DNA of 64,000 bases, taken from positions 58,333-122,332 of the forward strand of contig NZ_CALISE010000022.1 of the NCBI RefSeq assembly GCF_938041965.1, given 5' to 3'. The position numbers and the translations under genes are program-made. Below the pieces are notes generated by a model, which was given only the letters and a program-made list of their open reading frames with translations, was not told the DNA's origin and did not search any database. Below, piece by piece: positions 45,494 to 54,321 of this stretch. This DNA is from an uncultured Mogibacterium sp. (GTDB taxonomy: Bacteria; Bacillota; Clostridia; Peptostreptococcales; Anaerovoracaceae). The stretch's first letter is position 1. Every line of letters starts with the position of its first letter.

Positions 45494-45496
45494 CCG

Positions 45497-45775
45497 CTAC
45501 CTCCTTGTTTTCCCTAGCATTTTTTCGAGAAGCTCGCTGAGGCTCTTATCATCAATCGCCTTCTTGTAAGCCCTGTTAAATGCTCTATTCTTACGGGCAG
45601 ACTCTATGCATGACTCCCTTTTACATAGGTAAACGCCTCTGCCTTCGTCATTTCCCGTTATATCTTCATAGATTTCCACACCACGGCATGTAAACCTAAA
45701 CATTTCTCTTTTTGGATGTGAACTCCTGCATCCAATGCATCTACGCATTGGCTCTCTGTTTTCATTTAGAGCCAT
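45497..45775 (-). CDS. ylxR: YlxR family (DUF448) RNA-binding protein
   Basis: This small protein of 92 residues has the family signature MRRCIGCR near the start, with a later RGVYLCKRESC and a basic C-terminus. YlxR proteins are encoded between nusA and infB in Gram-positives. Roles in RNase P modulation and transcription have been proposed. Gaps to its neighbours are 2-3 bases. Confidence 0.94.
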   Translation of the reverse strand: MALNENREPMRRCIGCRSSHPKREMFRFTCRGVEIYEDITGNDEGRGVYLCKRESCIESARKNRAFNRAYKKAIDDKSLSELLEKMLGKTRR

Positions 45776-45777
45776 AC

Positions 45778-46959
45778 TTATGCTTCCGCATCTACATCAT
45801 TTTCTACTTCAGCAGCTTCTGGATCAAGCGGAGCATCTGCAGGCACATCCTCATCGTTAAGCACGTCTACCGCCTGTCCATCCTGGTCTTCGTATTCATC
45901 AAAATCAAAGCCGCTGTCCTCAAGCTGTGACTTGCTCTTGATATCGATTTTCCAGCCACTAACCCTAGCAGCGAGCCTAACATTCTGTCCCTCCCTGCCT
46001 ATTGCAAGAGATAACTGCTGCTCTGGAACCACAGCCGTTGCCATCTTTTCCTTTTCACTCACATAGTTGATATATACGCCTTCAACCTCAGCTGGTTTCA
46101 GTACATTGCTAATTAGCACAGCTGGGTCCTCGTCCCATACGATGATATCGATTTTTTCACCGAATAGCTCATCAACGATACTCTGAACTCTAGTACCTCT
46201 GTTACCAACACATGCACCGACTGGGTCCACGTTTTCGTCGTGTGAATATACAGCAATCTTGGTTCTTGATCCTGCCTCACGAGCTATTCCCTTAATCTCA
46301 ACCGTTCCATCAGAAATTTCAGGAACCTCTAATTCGAATAATCTTCTTACGAGGCCTGGATGCGATCTCGACAGGAATATCTGAGGACCTTTTGTAGCCT
46401 TCTTAACGTCGATTACATAAACCTTTATTCTATCACCTACGTTAAAAGACTCTGTTTTAACCTGCTCCGACAGTGGGAGTATACCCTCAGAGTTACCAAC
46501 CGACAAGAACATCGTTCCGTTGTTAATTCTCTCAATCTTAGCAGTGACAATTTCACCTTGTTTGTTAACGAATTCATCATAAGAATTGCGTCTCTCCGCC
46601 TCCCTGATTCTCTGCACAACAACCTGCTTTGCAGTCTGAGCAGCGATACGGCCGAAATCTTTTGGATCAACCTGATATTCGATGACATCACCAACTTCAT
46701 ATCTTTCATCATATGATCTAGCCTCTTCAAGCGAAACTTCCATCATGTCATCTTCAACTTCTGATACAACTTCCTTGCTCATTAGAACGAGCACTTCACC
46801 ATCCTCACGATCCACCAAAACTCTTACGTTTGGATAGTTTCCGTAGTTCTTCTTGTAAGCAAGCTCCACTGCATCTTCAATCGCAGTGATAATGTCTTCT
46901 TTTGAAATGTTTTTCTCACGCTCTAGTTCAGTGAGAGCATTCAGAAAATCTTTGTTCAT
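45778..46959 (-). CDS. nusA: Transcription termination/antitermination factor NusA
   Basis: NusA binds RNA polymerase and modulates pausing and termination. The 393 residues comprise an N-terminal polymerase-binding domain (1-125), an S1 domain (about 135-200, NNGTMFLSVGNSEGILP), two KH domains (CVGNRGTRVQ, IGREGQNVRLA) and a strongly acidic tail (about 355-393). The E. coli-type acidic repeat domains are absent, as is usual in Firmicutes. It lies 9 bases after rimP. Confidence 0.97.
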   Translation of the reverse strand: MNKDFLNALTELEREKNISKEDIITAIEDAVELAYKKNYGNYPNVRVLVDREDGEVLVLMSKEVVSEVEDDMMEVSLEEARSYDERYEVGDVIEYQVDPKDFGRIAAQTAKQVVVQRIREAERRNSYDEFVNKQGEIVTAKIERINNGTMFLSVGNSEGILPLSEQVKTESFNVGDRIKVYVIDVKKATKGPQIFLSRSHPGLVRRLFELEVPEISDGTVEIKGIAREAGSRTKIAVYSHDENVDPVGACVGNRGTRVQSIVDELFGEKIDIIVWDEDPAVLISNVLKPAEVEGVYINYVSEKEKMATAVVPEQQLSLAIGREGQNVRLAARVSGWKIDIKSKSQLEDSGFDFDEYEDQDGQAVDVLNDEDVPADAPLDPEAAEVENDVDAEA

Positions 46960-46968
46960 TGAATCCTC

Positions 46969-47445
46969 CTAAAAAATTACTGCTAAATTAATCTTAGAAA
47001 TTTGATCTGCCAGAATACCGACCTTACGTTCATCTATATCTATTGTAACTTCGCCTGCAGATTTGCCAATCAAAGTGCCCGTAAATTCCTTCCTACCATC
47101 GATTGACTTATACAGCTTCACCTCAACCTCTCTGCCTCTAAATCGATCAAAATCAGAAGGTTTAATTAGTTCTCTATCAAGTCCCGGTGAGGAAACTTCG
47201 AGAGTGTAGCTTCTCTCGATAAAATCTTCTTCATCTAGCCTATCACTCAGAAAACGAGTAACGTCTTCGCACTCATTGATGCCTACGTACTCTGTATCAC
47301 AGTCAATCGGCTTATCAAGATAAACTCGAAGCTTCCAGTCCTTACCTTCCTTCTTATATTCAATATTGTATATCTCAAGCTGTTTCCCTGTAAGATACTC
47401 ATTTAGCAAGTCTTCAATCCTTGCAGCAACATCTTGTTTAGCCAT
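46969..47445 (-). CDS. rimP: Ribosome maturation factor RimP
   Basis: RimP is needed for 30S assembly. The 158 residues show the alpha/beta N-domain with LRVYLDKP, then YTLEVSSPGLDRELIKPSDFDRF split across the domain junction, and a C-terminal SH3-like domain. It heads the nusA-infB operon. GGGGGG is the likely ribosome site, and a strong GCAA-loop hairpin lies in the leader. Confidence 0.95.
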   Translation of the reverse strand: MAKQDVAARIEDLLNEYLTGKQLEIYNIEYKKEGKDWKLRVYLDKPIDCDTEYVGINECEDVTRFLSDRLDEEDFIERSYTLEVSSPGLDRELIKPSDFDRFRGREVEVKLYKSIDGRKEFTGTLIGKSAGEVTIDIDERKVGILADQISKINLAVIF

Positions 47446-47477
47446 AATTCCCCCCGGAAAAAGTCATAACATAAGTG

Positions 47478-47501
47478 AAAGAGTGGGTTGCCCCACTCTT
47501 T
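47478..47501 (-). other. Stable hairpin with GCAA tetraloop in the rimP leader
   Basis: On the minus strand AAAGAGTGGG-GCAA-CCCACTCTTT forms a perfect 10-base-pair stem capped by a GNRA loop. It lies between the rimP promoter and start. It lacks a T-tract, so it is not a simple terminator. It may stabilise the long operon mRNA or act as a pause or binding site. Confidence 0.7.
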
Positions 47502-47522
47502 CTCTCTTTAACGTTCGCATTT

Positions 47523-47551
47523 ATATTATCATAAAAAATTGCAAATTGCAA
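47523..47551 (-). promoter_or_regulatory. Promoter of the rimP-nusA-infB operon
   Basis: On the minus strand TTGCAA (47546-47551) and TAATAT (47523-47528) are 17 bases apart, starting 6 bases after the polC stop. A second TTGCAA copy overlaps the spacer (direct repeat TTGCAAATTGCAA on the plus strand). Confidence 0.6.
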
Positions 47552-47557
47552 ACTTTT

Positions 47558-50500
47558 CTACATATCAAAGATGGATACCTGTGCGCTATCCGGTAGTTCA
47601 TCAAACACTCCGCATGCTTTGAGATCTTCGATATTTGTGCTTGAAAGTTTAGTCTTTCTCTGCACCTCATCTATTGATAAAAATGGTCCTTCCTTGTAGG
47701 CCTCAGCGAGTGAAATAGCAGCACTTCTTCCTACTCCAGAAACTGCCATAAATGGTATCTTAATCTTATCATCTACAACATTGAACATGCATGGATCAGA
47801 TACACCTAGCTCTGGAAGTGAGAACTCACAGCCTCGAGATAGAAGTTCGTATATGACTTCATACACTACCTTGAGCTCTTTCTTTTTTGCGGCGCTGGTA
47901 TCATCGTCTTCAGAGTTTAGTGAGCTTAACGCAGCTTTTGCCGCCTCTACACCTCCTCTAGCTACATTTACATCGAAGTTATCTATCTTGGTTGATAGCC
48001 ATGCGCAGTAAAAAGCACTTGGATAGTAAACCTTAAACCACGCCATTCTGAGTGCCATCATTACATATGCTGCAGCATGGGCTCTAGGGAATAGGTATTT
48101 GAGTGTCCTACAGGACTCAACGTACCAATCAGGCACACCATGCTCTTTCATGATATCAAGTTCCTCTTGCTTGAGCTCTTTGTTCTTACGCACAGCCTCC
48201 ATGATTTTAAAAGCGTTACTCTTATCTACACCTTTGATCATAAGATAGTTCATGATGTCATCTCGACAAGATATAAGCTCGTCAATAGTTGCAACACCGT
48301 TTTTAATTAGGTCCTCAGCATTATTGGTCCATACATCAGTACCATGCGAAAAGCCGGAGATCTTGATCAGAGCTGAAATTGTCTTTGGCTTTATGGCATC
48401 GAGCATCCCTCTGGTAAAGTTTGTACCAAATTCAGGTATACCATAAGTACCATGCTTGAATTCATAATCATCTTGATTGACAATGTTTAATGCATCAATG
48501 GATGTAAATATGCTTAGCGTCTTCTTGTCAGCAATATCTATTCCAAGCGGATCAACACCGGTCATATCCTGCAGATGCCTAATCATCTGCGGCACATCAT
48601 GCCCGAGTATATCGAGCTTGAGTAGGTTCTTATCAATCTTGTGATAGTCAAAATGAGTTGTTATAAACTCAGCATCTCTGTTATTTGCAGGTTTCTGAAC
48701 TGGGCAGAATTCGAATATCTCTCTATCGGCAGGAACAACTATGATACCACCAGGATGCTGCCCTGTTGTTCTCTTCGTCCCGGTACAGCCGTTTGCAAGT
48801 ACGAGTTCTTCTGAATTAGAAAAGCTCTTTCCTGTATTTTCCTCATATTTCTTTACATATCCAAAAGCTGTCTTCTCGGCTATTGTCGCAACTGTTCCAG
48901 CTTTAAAGATGTTCTCCTCACCGAATATTTCACCGACAAATTTATGGGCGATAGGCTGATATTCACCGGCAAAGTTGAGATCGATATCTGGCTCCTTATC
49001 TCCGTTAAAACCTAGGAATGTTGCAAATGGAATATTCAGACCATTCTTGTTCATATCGGTTCCGCATTTTTCACATACTCTATCAGGCATATCGAAGCCG
49101 GTATCGTACTTGTCCAGCTGATCTGTAAACTTTAAATTATGGCACTTCGGACATATATAATGTGGCTCAAGCGGATTAACTTCGGTAATGCCTGCCATAG
49201 TAGCTGCAAATGAAGAACCTACCGAACCTCGGCTGCCTACAAGATAACCGTCTTTGTTTGATTTTTCAACGAGAAGCTGTGCTGCCACATACATAACAGC
49301 GTACCCATTGCTTATGATAGAATTGAGCTCTGTATCGAGCCTATCCAGAACTTCCTTAGGGAGTGGATCTCCGTATATGCTCGTAGCCCTCGCATAGCAC
49401 GATTCTCTTAGAGTTTCATCTGCTCCTTCGATGCTAGGTGGGCACTTCTCATCTGGCACTGGCTGGAACTCTTCGGTCATGGATGCTATAAGGTTAGTAT
49501 TATCTATAACTATCTCCTTAGCCCTATCACCTAAATATTCAAATTCACTGAGCATCTCGGCTGTAGTTCTAAGGTAAAGGGAGTTTGAATTCGTATCATT
49601 GAATCCGACCATTGACATAACGATGTTACGGTAAATAGCAGATTCTTTGTCCGGATAGTGTGAATCTGTGGTTGCAACGACAGGCTTTCCTAACTTATCT
49701 CCAAGCTCAACGATCTTCATATTCATATCGATGAGATCCTGCTTGCTAGTTACATGAGGATATCTATCGCTATTTATTAAAAAGTGATTGTTTCCAAGTG
49801 GCTGAATCTCTAAATAATCATAATATGATGCAATCTTGAGCAGCTCTTCATCAGAAGCACCTTTAAGCACTGCCTGAAACACTTCTCCAGCCTCGCATGC
49901 ACTTCCAATAATCAGTCCCTCCCTATACTTATCTAACAACTTTCTAGGAAGCTGAGGTCTTCTGTAGAAATAGTCGATATGCGTATATGAAACTATCTTG
50001 TAAAGGTTCTTAAGTCCAGTAAGATTTTTGGCGATTAGGATTATATGATATGTATTTCGCTTTTTACTCAGATTGATATTGCCGTTCTCATCGTATGCGT
50101 CATCATCTGGATAGAGATACCCTTCCATACCGTACAGTATCTTAATATTCTTTCCTTTTTTTGCGAGCTTCTTCGCTGTATTAGCAGCATCGGGAAACGA
50201 TTGTACAACACCATGGTCAGTGATTGCTATAGCAGGCTGTCCCCATTCGGCAGCTTGCTTTACCATTTCTTCGACATCATTAAACCCATCGTTTTCACTC
50301 ATTCTCGTGTGGGCATGTAGCTCCACTCGCTTTTGCCCATCATACGTTTCTTTTCTAGTGCTCTTTACAGATTTATTGATACTATTAGCAATCATGACGT
50401 TCTCATGAATATACTCGTCATATCTAATATCGCCCTGAGCGATTATTTCGTCGCCTTTTGATACTAATTCATTAACTGCATCAAATTCCTGCTTACTCTT

Positions 50501-51019
50501 TATAAATGCTTTTACAGCAATAGCCTTTGGTCCTCTATTAATCCTTAGAGTCATAACCCAGAAGTTCTTCTTCTTGGTATCCTTAATCTCTATTTCGAAC
50601 ACAGTACCTGATACAGCAACCTTAGTTCGAGCACCAGAAATCTCTGCAAGATTCTCATACGCAGTTTCAGCCATGGTAATTCTCTTGCCAAGTATTATCC
50701 CATTATTGTTCGTTTTTAGTTTCTCAGTAGGTTTGCTATTTACTCTTGATGCTTGCTGTTTACTTTCTCCATAGCTCTCGTCATAGAAATAATTAAACTT
50801 AACATCATTTATATTTCCGAGTGACTTGATGAGTCTATCCCTCATGACACGCTCTAGTCTTGGCTTTACGTCAAAGTTTACTAGCACATCTAGCTCCAGC
50901 ACTAATCCAGCGCTATCAAGAGATATGTTTTTGAAAAATAGCGTTAGCTCATCTTCTGGCTTACCAGCAGACTCACTTACCTCTTCAGGAGTTATTATTC
51001 CATTAGGTACTTCAATCAT
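47558..51019 (-). CDS. polC: DNA polymerase III alpha subunit PolC lacking the DEDD exonuclease domain
   Basis: PolC is the essential replicative polymerase of Firmicutes, usually about 1430 residues. This one has 1153. Order: shortened N-terminal domain, OB-fold (about 115-215), PHP part 1 (231-302), a 20-residue junction, PHP part 2 (from 323), zinc fingers (C623/C626/C649/C652), catalytic PDIDLNFAG (D678, D680) and a C-terminal clamp motif QVSIF. The proofreading exonuclease normally inserted within PHP is absent. All nine PHP metal-ligand positions look intact (H235, H237, D244, H269, E299, H325, C375, D452, H454). GGAGAG precedes the ATG, so it is not 5'-truncated. It ends the pyrH-ispG operon. 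Confidence 0.96.
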   Translation of the reverse strand: MIEVPNGIITPEEVSESAGKPEDELTLFFKNISLDSAGLVLELDVLVNFDVKPRLERVMRDRLIKSLGNINDVKFNYFYDESYGESKQQASRVNSKPTEKLKTNNNGIILGKRITMAETAYENLAEISGARTKVAVSGTVFEIEIKDTKKKNFWVMTLRINRGPKAIAVKAFIKSKQEFDAVNELVSKGDEIIAQGDIRYDEYIHENVMIANSINKSVKSTRKETYDGQKRVELHAHTRMSENDGFNDVEEMVKQAAEWGQPAIAITDHGVVQSFPDAANTAKKLAKKGKNIKILYGMEGYLYPDDDAYDENGNINLSKKRNTYHIILIAKNLTGLKNLYKIVSYTHIDYFYRRPQLPRKLLDKYREGLIIGSACEAGEVFQAVLKGASDEELLKIASYYDYLEIQPLGNNHFLINSDRYPHVTSKQDLIDMNMKIVELGDKLGKPVVATTDSHYPDKESAIYRNIVMSMVGFNDTNSNSLYLRTTAEMLSEFEYLGDRAKEIVIDNTNLIASMTEEFQPVPDEKCPPSIEGADETLRESCYARATSIYGDPLPKEVLDRLDTELNSIISNGYAVMYVAAQLLVEKSNKDGYLVGSRGSVGSSFAATMAGITEVNPLEPHYICPKCHNLKFTDQLDKYDTGFDMPDRVCEKCGTDMNKNGLNIPFATFLGFNGDKEPDIDLNFAGEYQPIAHKFVGEIFGEENIFKAGTVATIAEKTAFGYVKKYEENTGKSFSNSEELVLANGCTGTKRTTGQHPGGIIVVPADREIFEFCPVQKPANNRDAEFITTHFDYHKIDKNLLKLDILGHDVPQMIRHLQDMTGVDPLGIDIADKKTLSIFTSIDALNIVNQDDYEFKHGTYGIPEFGTNFTRGMLDAIKPKTISALIKISGFSHGTDVWTNNAEDLIKNGVATIDELISCRDDIMNYLMIKGVDKSNAFKIMEAVRKNKELKQEELDIMKEHGVPDWYVESCRTLKYLFPRAHAAAYVMMALRMAWFKVYYPSAFYCAWLSTKIDNFDVNVARGGVEAAKAALSSLNSEDDDTSAAKKKELKVVYEVIYELLSRGCEFSLPELGVSDPCMFNVVDDKIKIPFMAVSGVGRSAAISLAEAYKEGPFLSIDEVQRKTKLSSTNIEDLKACGVFDELPDSAQVSIFDM

Positions 51020-51043
51020 CGATTAATTCTCTCCATCAATGCA

Positions 51044-52132
51044 TTATTTCTTAGTCATATCATTTGATACTATATCAATAAGAGTAGGAATCAGCTCGTC
51101 TTCAGCCACCTTTGCGATTATCTCTCCATGGGCAAATACAAGCCCTTCCTTGTTACCGCCGGCAATTCCGTAGTCTGCCTCTCTTGATTCTCCCGGTCCA
51201 TTCACTACACATCCCATGACCGCTATCTTGAGTGGCTTTAAACCAAGTATTGCTCTTCTTTCACCAAGCTCTCTAAGACTTTCTTCAGCTTCATTGGCCA
51301 TGTCGATTAAATTGACCTCAGTCCTGCCGCAAGTCGGACATGAGACAATTTCTATGCTCTTCTCCCTAAGTCCGACAGACTCTAGTATTTTACGTCCAAA
51401 TATAACTTCATTTACCGGATCATCAGTAAGAGATACGCGAAGAGTGTCACCAACTCCAGCAAGAAGAAGAGACCCGATTCCTACGGCCGACTTAAGCCTG
51501 CCATTTTCAGGAGTCCCTGACTCAGTTATACCTATATGAAGAGGATGGTCGGTCATCTCCTTAACTAGCATGTGAGCGTCATAGTTCATCTTGACATTAG
51601 ACGATTTAATAGATAGCACTAAATCGTCAAATCCCATTCGCTCAATCTTGGTGAGAGTATCTATCGCACTCTCTGCTAGCGCAGCAGCTGTTACACCACC
51701 ATACTTAGCCAGAAGCTTTTTATCAAGCGAACCAGAATTCACTCCTACACGAATTGGAATTCCCTTGTTACCAGCAGCTTCAACTACCTTAGCAACTCTA
51801 TCATCGGCACCTATATTACCTGGATTGATTCTTATCTTATCTGCACCAGCCTCAATTGCCGCAAGTGCTAGTTTATAGTTAAAATGAATATCTGCTACGA
51901 GTGGCATCTCCGTCTCTTGACGTACTTTCGCAAATGATTTTGCCGCAGTTTCATCAGGAATCGCAACTCTCACTATGTCACAGTCAGCAGCCTCAAGCCC
52001 TTTAATTTGCGCAAGAAGTTTCTCGCTATCTCTTGTATCTACATTTGTCATCGACTGAATTGATACTGGTGCACCTCCGCCAATAAGAACTCTGCCACAT
52101 CTAACCTGTTTAGTCATACTACTACCTACCAT
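51044..52132 (-). CDS. ispG: 4-hydroxy-3-methylbut-2-enyl diphosphate synthase
   Basis: IspG is the iron-sulfur enzyme for the penultimate step of the methylerythritol phosphate isoprenoid pathway. The 362 residues show IQSMTN, RINPGNIG, the HIGITESG segment, and the cluster cysteines in SCPTCGRT and MGCVVNGPGE. The ATG at 52132 has AGGA about 9 bases upstream. The next ATG (52117, MTKQVRCG) is a plausible alternative. It lies 3 bases after rseP and works in the same pathway as dxr. Confidence 0.96.
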   Translation of the reverse strand: MVGSSMTKQVRCGRVLIGGGAPVSIQSMTNVDTRDSEKLLAQIKGLEAADCDIVRVAIPDETAAKSFAKVRQETEMPLVADIHFNYKLALAAIEAGADKIRINPGNIGADDRVAKVVEAAGNKGIPIRVGVNSGSLDKKLLAKYGGVTAAALAESAIDTLTKIERMGFDDLVLSIKSSNVKMNYDAHMLVKEMTDHPLHIGITESGTPENGRLKSAVGIGSLLLAGVGDTLRVSLTDDPVNEVIFGRKILESVGLREKSIEIVSCPTCGRTEVNLIDMANEAEESLRELGERRAILGLKPLKIAVMGCVVNGPGESREADYGIAGGNKEGLVFAHGEIIAKVAEDELIPTLIDIVSNDMTKK

Positions 52133-52135
52133 TTT

Positions 52136-53155
52136 TTAATGTCCTAATAACTTAGACAAATCCTGCCATGTGATGAGCACAAAAAGTGCCATGAGAATGG
52201 CAAATCCCGCTAAGTGCATATATCCTTCCACCTTAGTAGAAATCATATTCCCAGTAATTTTTCTAATCAAGACAAATATGATTCTACCACCATCGAGTGC
52301 CGGAAAAGGTAAAAGATTTATAATCGCCATATTTAGACTTATAAGCGCCACAAGATATAAATACGATAAAATTCCAGTATGAGCTGTTTTATTCACCAGA
52401 CCTGCCATTCCCACAGGACCAGTCACGCTATCTCTATCTATCCCCTTATGCACCATCTGTCTAAGCGCACCTAGCATCTGGCTGTTAAGATTCCAAGTGA
52501 CCTTCACACCTTGACCTGCACAAACAAAAACATTGTGTGATGCCCTAGATACTATACCAATTACTAGCCTTCCATCCTTGTCCTTAGTCGGTGTAATGGT
52601 ATATGCATGAATCTTTCCATCACGCTCCACTACAACCTTCATCGCTTTACCGTCAGTATTCTTAGAAATTGTTGTCACAGTGTCTAACCATGATGATGAT
52701 TCTTTTCCGTCTATAGATATTATTCTGTCACCCGCTACTAAACCTGACATCGCTGCTGGAGAACCTGGAACCACCTTATCTAAGGTATTAGTCGGTACCC
52801 CAACATATATGGTTATTATAATCATCAAAATTAATGCGACAAGCACATTGACAGCAGCACCAGAAGCTAAAACAATTAATCTCTGCCATGCTGGCTTATT
52901 GTTAAATGCCCCCTCTTCATCACTTTCTTCATTCTCCGCCTCCATCGCACAAAAACCACCTATAGGAATGGCTCTTAGTGAATATTTCGTCTCACCCCTA
53001 TCTTTACTTGCGAGAAGTGGTCCCATGCCTATTGCAAACTCATTTACTTTGATATGAAAGATTTTAGCCGTTATCAGATGCCCAAATTCATGAGGAACTG
53101 TGATTATCATGAGCATCAATATTGTCAGAATTATCGTTATTATCATATAAATCAC
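52136..53155 (-). CDS. rseP: RseP-type site-2 protease with PDZ domain
   Basis: This membrane zinc metalloprotease cleaves transmembrane segments, for example of anti-sigma factors or signal-peptide remnants. The 339 residues show HEFGH in the first helix, a PDZ domain (about 120-195, VVPGSPAAMSGLVAGDRI) and the C-terminal LLPFPALDGGR segment holding the third metal ligand. It sits between dxr and ispG, the usual Gram-positive position. Confidence 0.94.
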   Translation of the reverse strand: MIYMIITIILTILMLMIITVPHEFGHLITAKIFHIKVNEFAIGMGPLLASKDRGETKYSLRAIPIGGFCAMEAENEESDEEGAFNNKPAWQRLIVLASGAAVNVLVALILMIIITIYVGVPTNTLDKVVPGSPAAMSGLVAGDRIISIDGKESSSWLDTVTTISKNTDGKAMKVVVERDGKIHAYTITPTKDKDGRLVIGIVSRASHNVFVCAGQGVKVTWNLNSQMLGALRQMVHKGIDRDSVTGPVGMAGLVNKTAHTGILSYLYLVALISLNMAIINLLPFPALDGGRIIFVLIRKITGNMISTKVEGYMHLAGFAILMALFVLITWQDLSKLLGH

Positions 53156-53157
53156 TT

Positions 53158-54306
53158 TTACTTAAAGAGCTCTTTTGCCCTAGCTCTCGCTTCCTTATCA
53201 ATCTCTAAAATATCTTCAATAGTCTGTGGTTCCACCGACTTATGTTCGTCCATCAATCTGCGAAGCGATCTCTGTATGTCAAGAAAATCTATCTTGCCAG
53301 CTAGAATCATCGCTACGAGCTCTTCATTTGCACCATTAAGCAGTATTGGAAAACTACCCCCATTTTCAATAGCCTCATATGCCATAGAAAGGCATTCGAA
53401 CACGTTTGTATCAGGCTTTTCAAAGTGGAGTGTTGAACCTTCCGTGAACATGTTTAAGCTCTTACCGGAATAATGAAGCCTGCTTGGATAACCAAGCGCA
53501 AGACTTATAGGAATTCTCATATCTGGAAGTCCAAGTTGTGCGATAATCGAAGTATCATCAAACTCTACCATCGAGTGAACGATGCTCTCTGGATGTACAT
53601 GTACATCAATCTTATCGGGCTCTATATCGAAAAGCCATTTTGCTTCAATAACTTCTAGCCCCTTATTCATCATCGTAGCTGAATCGATGGTGATTTTACG
53701 CCCCATGCTCCACTTCGGATGATGAAGTGCTTCCTGTAGAGACACCTTCTCAAGCTGCTCCAGGCTATATCCTCTAAATGGTCCACCAGAAGCCGTGAGT
53801 AAAATCCTCCTCACCTTTCTTCCGCTATTCCCTTCTAAGCATTGAAAGATTGCACTGTGTTCACTATCCACTGGGAGTATTTGTACACCTTTCTCAGAAG
53901 CCAGTTTCATAATCAAACTACCCCCTGCAACAAGCGTCTCCTTATTGGCAAGTGCGATATCCTTTCCAGTCAAAATCGCCTCATAAGTAGGTGCCATACC
54001 ACTTATTCCCATCAAAGCATTGAGTACGATATCAGCATCAACCTTAACAATTTCTCTTAATCCATCGTCACCAATATTCACTTCAATAGCAGGAAAAGCC
54101 GCACTCACTTGTGCGGCTGCTTCTTTATTTCCAACGCATACAGCTTCTGGTTTAAATTCCTGAATCTGTTTTATCAGGCTATCTATCCTGTTTTTGCAAG
54201 TTAGCGCCACAACCTTGAACTTATCTGGATTTTCTCTAACTATATCCAAGGTCTGAGTTCCAATTGAACCCGTACTACCGAGCAAAATTATTCTCTTTAT
54301 TCCCAT
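53158..54306 (-). CDS. dxr: 1-deoxy-D-xylulose-5-phosphate reductoisomerase
   Basis: Dxr is the first committed enzyme of the methylerythritol phosphate pathway and the target of fosmidomycin. The 382 residues include the NADPH loop GSTGSIGTQTLD, NKETLVAGG, the metal-site PVDSEHSAIFQ and the substrate loop HPKWSMGRKITIDSATMMNK, which has the catalytic region. It is flanked by cdsA (15 bases) and rseP (2 bases). Confidence 0.97.
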   Translation of the reverse strand: MGIKRIILLGSTGSIGTQTLDIVRENPDKFKVVALTCKNRIDSLIKQIQEFKPEAVCVGNKEAAAQVSAAFPAIEVNIGDDGLREIVKVDADIVLNALMGISGMAPTYEAILTGKDIALANKETLVAGGSLIMKLASEKGVQILPVDSEHSAIFQCLEGNSGRKVRRILLTASGGPFRGYSLEQLEKVSLQEALHHPKWSMGRKITIDSATMMNKGLEVIEAKWLFDIEPDKIDVHVHPESIVHSMVEFDDTSIIAQLGLPDMRIPISLALGYPSRLHYSGKSLNMFTEGSTLHFEKPDTNVFECLSMAYEAIENGGSFPILLNGANEELVAMILAGKIDFLDIQRSLRRLMDEHKSVEPQTIEDILEIDKEARARAKELFK

Positions 54307-54321
54307 TTTTCCTATCTACCC

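Noticed and set aside
47558..51019. PolC as a truncated or frameshifted pseudogene
   Set aside because: The ATG has a proper ribosome site, both PHP halves, the zinc fingers, the catalytic aspartates and the C-terminal clamp motif are in one frame. Only the internal exonuclease is missing.
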